Positions 53,169 through 56,940 of a stretch of 56,940 bases of DNA are shown here, one piece after another. The position numbers and the translations under genes are program-made. A model generated the notes under the pieces. It made no database searches. It was given only the letters and a program-made list of their open reading frames with translations, and was not told where the DNA came from. The stretch comes from Selenomonadaceae bacterium (GTDB lineage Bacteria; Bacillota; Negativicutes; Selenomonadales; Selenomonadaceae): assembly GCA_017476425.1 (NCBI GenBank), contig JAFUZV010000152.1:1-56940 (forward strand), written 5' to 3'. The stretch's first letter is position 1; the number at the start of each line of letters is the position of its first letter.

Positions 53169-56100
53169 ATTTTTTCTTCTTGGTTATTGAGGCTGTAACA
53201 TTCGTTAAACTTGTTGAATCGATCGGATTGATGATTTCACCGGTGATCGCCGTGCTGTCTGCACTTGTCGAAAGGATATTATCAAGATCATTAGTCGTTG
53301 CAAAGTTATCATCTGCAATCAATTCTTCAAAATCGTGCTCTACAAAACTATCTGCCTTAGTCGATGCAGTTGTTGCTTCAGTCTTATAAGCCGCCTTAAC
53401 GCCGCCAACTTCAACATACCAAGTCTTAGTTGTCGTTGCAATTTGCTTTTTGTTATCTATTACAGGATTTCCTGTCTCTTCGGTAAGTGTAAACGCTGAA
53501 CTGCTATTTTTAAGATCGATTGTTCCAACAGATTTACCTTTGTTATTCTTAACGATCAATTTATATTCAGTACCTGCTGTAACTTCCGTTGCAGTTTCGA
53601 TCTTCTGATTGTCTGCAACTTTAATCACATCGCCGGTGCCGAAGCTGTAAACAATATCATTGCCTGCATTGTAATTTATTACGCTGTTATCGTGCGAACT
53701 TGCAAGCGAAACAACATCATCACCGGCTCCGCCATAGAAAGTATCTTTACCACTGCCACCGATCATTGTGTCTTTACCGACTCCGCCAACAAGTGAATTA
53801 TCTCCGCTCGTTGCATAAAGTGAATCTGCGCCACTTCCGCCGATCAATGTATTATTGTTAGAGTTGCCAACGAGAACAACTGCTGTCTTTCTCTTGTTAG
53901 CATCAAGCGTTGTAACTGCTTTATTAATCGTCGTATTTGCACTGATAGTTGCGCCGTCATTCGCTCCGATTGAAACCGTTGACAAGCCGTAAACCTGCGA
54001 AGTCACAACACCATTTTCCATAAATTTAATCTTCTGTTCAACGCCTTTTTTATTCTTTGCATTGTTAATATAAAGCGTTCCATTGTTAGCAGTTGTAACT
54101 TTGAGATAATTTCCTTCGTAAGTCGGAGTTGCATTTACTGAAGTGCCGGTGATCGAAACAATATCAGTACCTACAACATAATCACTAATAGTATCAGAAC
54201 CGTCACTGAATACGAAAATGTCAGCACCTTTACCGCCGATCAGTGAATCGTTTCCGCTACCGCCTTGCAAAGTATCAATTTTCGCTGAGCCGGTAATCGT
54301 TGAGATTGTTCCATCAGCAAAATTATTGCCAATGATATAAACAGCGGTTGATTTAGATTTAGCGTTAATAGTTTTGATTCGTGAATCTTCACTTGAGGCT
54401 GTATAAGTATTCGTTGAATCCTTCTTAGCAAAGACTTTTTCAGTGTAATCATTATAAGTCTTAGAATAACTCGAAGCAGAACCATTGAAAGTAATTGCCT
54501 TATCCTTGCCGTTTTTAACGTTGATTGTTCCAACTGTGTCACTGCTATCTGACACTACGAAAACCACGTCTTTACCATCAACATAATAATAATCATTGTT
54601 GACAGCCGACAAATTTTTCAGCGTCAAACCGTCAGCTAAAACGATCTCGTCAGCATTATTCTTAGCAACTGAATAATCAGTGATAATTACGTCGCCGCCT
54701 TCATATACAAAGAAGTCATTACCTTTACCGCCGGTTAATGTATTAGTTCCACCGCTACCGCCGCTTAATGTATCGCCTTTACTGCCACCAATGATCGAAT
54801 TGTCTTTAACATTTCCGATAATATTAACAGCTTTTGATCTCTTCTTTGCATTGATCGTTGTAACATCTGAATTTGCGTCAGTCGATGCGTCGATTGTATC
54901 ACCGTCACTATTAACGATTGTCAATGTTGATGCTGCATACGGTTGACTTGTAAAATTGCCGTCTTTATCAACAATAGTGATCTTCTTGTCTCTCATATTA
55001 GTGAGTTTGAGAACTTTATTTGTTGATCCGCTATCTTTGAAAGTCAATACAACTGAAGTACCGTCAAGACTTGCATTGCTAAGACTCATTGTACCGTCAA
55101 GCGAAATTTTATCACTGCCTGCAGCATAATCACTAATTATATCAGTACCGGTGTCGCCGGTTGAAATTACAATTACGTCTTTACCTGCGCCGGTAGTAAT
55201 ATAATTATCGCTACTATGAGCTTGAATGGTATCAGCACCTGCACCACCGATCATTGTAACTGATCCTGAAATAGTACTGATAAGCATATCGTTACCTGCA
55301 GCACCGTTGAGAGTATCACCTGTACTGCCTGCAATGATCGTATCGCCTTTAGTTCCGCCGGTTATTGAATTGTTATTTGAATTACCAATGATTGTAACAG
55401 ATTTTGAACGTTTTCCGGCGTAAATATTAGCAACTGTCGGATTAACTGTAGCGTCAATAGTTGCACCATCACCATTAGCAACAGTGATCGCCGTGCCGCC
55501 GAATGCTTGAGCGAAAGTATTACCATCACCATCATTAACAGTGATCTTACCGTAAGATTTAACGTTTTTCTTGTTAGTAGTAATTGTGCCGAAAACGTCA
55601 ACATTAGAAGTATTACTGCTATTTTTAATAGTTAATTGAACGTGTTCCGCAATATCACCACTAGCCGCAACAATCGTAGCATTGTCAATAGTTGTGCCAT
55701 TACTTAATTTAAGAACATCAGAACCTGCAGTATAATCTTTAATAGTAATTGTTTTGCCTGAGACTGGTGAAACTTCAATAGTATCTTTGCCTGCGCCGGT
55801 TGAAATCGTTTCATTACTATCGCCGGTAACGATATAATTATTTTTAGCATTCGCCACAATAGCAAAATCTTTAGTGACAGCAGCTGCGTTAATTGTGATC
55901 AGATTTGTATTGATCGCCGTGTTGAGTGTTGCTCCGTCAGTAATAATATCATCGTTAGAAACGTCAATTAAATTAACACCGACAACTTGACTTGAAGCAC
56001 TGCCGAGAGAATCAACAACAGTTAATTTGTTTCCTTTTAAGTCCTTGATTCTGACTTTAGTCTTGCCGATTGTTGCAGTCATATCAGAAGAATTTTTGAT

Positions 56101-56940
56101 CGTTGCCACTGAAGTAACTGCACCGCTGATCGCCATAAGAGTATCATGATCACCATAATCAGTGATCCAATTTGCCGTGCCGTCATTGCTACCGAAAGCA
56201 AATATATTACTGCCATTGCCGCCGGTCATTGTATCTTTGCCGGTCTTGCCTTGCAAAGTATCATCGCCGCCGCCGCCGATTATTAAATTGTTTGCGCTGT
56301 TGCCGATCAAGTAAAGAGGATCATTAATATTAGAACCGTCAAGCGTAACAACCGCTGTATTTGCCGTAACGTCGATTGTTGCTGTAGTGGTAACATCAGT
56401 ACTTTGAATTTCATAATTTTTATTGCCGAAGACTTGTTTTGTGATTAATCCATTTTCATTTTGGAAAGTGATCGGCTTGTATTGTGCATTTTGAATTGTG
56501 ATTGATGATTTATTCTTGCCTGCTTGATCAGTAATATTGAATACTACTGCACCGGTTTTAGTGTTGAGTGTCGAACTTGCGATCGTCGTTGCGGTATCTA
56601 AGAAGTAAATCTGATCTTTTTCAGGATCATAATCGACAATCACGTCAGCACCATCGCCAGCTTTGTAAACAAATTTATCTGCACCTTCACCGCCGACAAG
56701 TGTATCAGCTTTCGTGCCACCGCCATAAAGTGTATCACCATTATTAGAAGCAATGAGCGTATCAGCTAAAGCATTACCGATAATGTACAACGCCGTTGTA
56801 TCAGTGTATTCAAGTGCCGCGTCAACTAATGTGACTTTAGTATCAGCCGATATAGTAGCATCATTACTACCTTTGAGTGAAGAATCAAGATCACTGACAT
56901 ACTCATTTGTTACAATTAATTCACGATCACTGCGATACAA
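53167..56940 (-). CDS. Giant RTX-like repeat protein, partial (5' end outside window)
   Basis: The open frame runs off the right edge; 1257 C-terminal residues are visible. They form about seven modules of the same kind as in the convergent gene, each beginning V-T-T-I-N-A-K-K-R-S-K-A-V-like and IIGN, followed by RTX nonapeptides (GGSGNDSLIGGKGADIF, GGAGADTIQAH), a DY-AGSDKISL turn and a GKDKAITF strand. The C-terminus repeats the pattern of its neighbour: acidic (ELIADDNFATTNDLDNIL) and ending in four Lys. No peptidase site is in the visible part; the N-terminal domain lies outside. Likely secreted and Ca2+-binding, by resemblance to RTX proteins. The first visible codon is not a reliable start. 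Confidence 0.85.
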   Translation of the reverse strand: MYRSDRELIVTNEYVSDLDSSLKGSNDATISADTKVTLVDAALEYTDTTALYIIGNALADTLIASNNGDTLYGGGTKADTLVGGEGADKFVYKAGDGADVIVDYDPEKDQIYFLDTATTIASSTLNTKTGAVVFNITDQAGKNKSSITIQNAQYKPITFQNENGLITKQVFGNKNYEIQSTDVTTTATIDVTANTAVVTLDGSNINDPLYLIGNSANNLIIGGGGDDTLQGKTGKDTMTGGNGSNIFAFGSNDGTANWITDYGDHDTLMAISGAVTSVATIKNSSDMTATIGKTKVRIKDLKGNKLTVVDSLGSASSQVVGVNLIDVSNDDIITDGATLNTAINTNLITINAAAVTKDFAIVANAKNNYIVTGDSNETISTGAGKDTIEVSPVSGKTITIKDYTAGSDVLKLSNGTTIDNATIVAASGDIAEHVQLTIKNSSNTSNVDVFGTITTNKKNVKSYGKITVNDGDGNTFAQAFGGTAITVANGDGATIDATVNPTVANIYAGKRSKSVTIIGNSNNNSITGGTKGDTIIAGSTGDTLNGAAGNDMLISTISGSVTMIGGAGADTIQAHSSDNYITTGAGKDVIVISTGDTGTDIISDYAAGSDKISLDGTMSLSNASLDGTSVVLTFKDSGSTNKVLKLTNMRDKKITIVDKDGNFTSQPYAASTLTIVNSDGDTIDASTDANSDVTTINAKKRSKAVNIIGNVKDNSIIGGSKGDTLSGGSGGTNTLTGGKGNDFFVYEGGDVIITDYSVAKNNADEIVLADGLTLKNLSAVNNDYYYVDGKDVVFVVSDSSDTVGTINVKNGKDKAITFNGSASSYSKTYNDYTEKVFAKKDSTNTYTASSEDSRIKTINAKSKSTAVYIIGNNFADGTISTITGSAKIDTLQGGSGNDSLIGGKGADIFVFSDGSDTISDYVVGTDIVSITGTSVNATPTYEGNYLKVTTANNGTLYINNAKNKKGVEQKIKFMENGVVTSQVYGLSTVSIGANDGATISANTTINKAVTTLDANKRKTAVVLVGNSNNNTLIGGSGADSLYATSGDNSLVGGVGKDTMIGGSGKDTFYGGAGDDVVSLASSHDNSVINYNAGNDIVYSFGTGDVIKVADNQKIETATEVTAGTEYKLIVKNNKGKSVGTIDLKNSSSAFTLTEETGNPVIDNKKQIATTTKTWYVEVGGVKAAYKTEATTASTKADSFVEHDFEELIADDNFATTNDLDNILSTSADSTAITGEIINPIDSTSLTNVTASITKKKK

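Overview
The window looks like chromosomal DNA of an AT-rich, anaerobic, Gram-negative member of the Firmicutes (Negativicutes/Selenomonadales-like). This is an inference. Outer-membrane genes (a BamA with three POTRA domains, a heptosyltransferase-type glycosyltransferase) sit among Firmicutes-style genes: miaB-mutS-mutL, an AroH-type chorismate mutase, a Cys4 ribosomal protein L28, a PRD/PTS-domain regulator, SMC and ComEA. Many start codons follow ribosome-binding sites of the form GGAAGTGAT or GAGGTGA, and TTG/GTG starts are common.

Layout. 1-3.5 kb (minus): a membrane protein, bamA and an exported protein cut by the window edge. 3.7-9.5 kb: a GT9 glycosyltransferase, trpE-trpG, surE and a polyprenyl-phosphate sugar transferase. 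9.6-12.7 kb (minus): tRNA-Ala(GGC), speD and a PRD/EIIB/EIIA regulator. 12.8-20.8 kb: miaB-mutS-mutL with recG divergent. 20.8-25.6 kb: a taurine/sulfonate-type ABC system (tauC-tauA-tauB) ending in cysK, facing a second TauA-like lipoprotein. 25.7-29.4 kb: two TupA-like ATP-grasp genes, one a double module and one split by a run of 13 G in the coding strand. 29.6-33.3 kb: a membrane EAL protein with two periplasmic sensor domains, and a Phd/PIN toxin-antitoxin pair. 33.3-33.5 kb: a probable solo IS200/IS605 right end with an omega-RNA-like fold. 33.5-40.1 kb (minus): comEA, smc, a LysR regulator and an MFS transporter. 40.3-46.1 kb (plus): aminotransferase, orphan ABC-2 permease, secreted glucosaminidase, shrunken ABC-F-like protein, aroH, a FecCD permease broken by one in-frame stop, and rpmB. 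46.2-56.9 kb: a P-type Ca2+-ATPase and two giant convergent RTX-like repeat proteins. The first RTX protein carries a gluzincin HExxH-x18-E site; the second runs off the right edge.

How they work together. Three themes recur. Envelope and surface: BamA, the glycosyltransferases, the TupA-like ligases, the glucosaminidase and the RTX proteins. Sulfur: Tau-type import feeding cysteine synthase. DNA maintenance: MutSL, RecG, SMC, ComEA.

The most striking unexplained signals are: (i) a contingency-type G13 tract in a TupA-like gene; (ii) a family of interspersed seven-base-periodic repeats, including a recurrent 32-nt unit found singly or as a hairpin-forming inverted pair, inserted in frame in miaB and smc and sitting over the stop codons of other genes; (iii) RTX-like proteins sharing an acidic C-terminal motif and a lysine tail; (iv) a solo omega-RNA-like IS end touching the comEA stop codon. 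No stretch longer than about 300 bases lacks a gene or feature. The short spacers hold the promoters, terminators and repeats listed.
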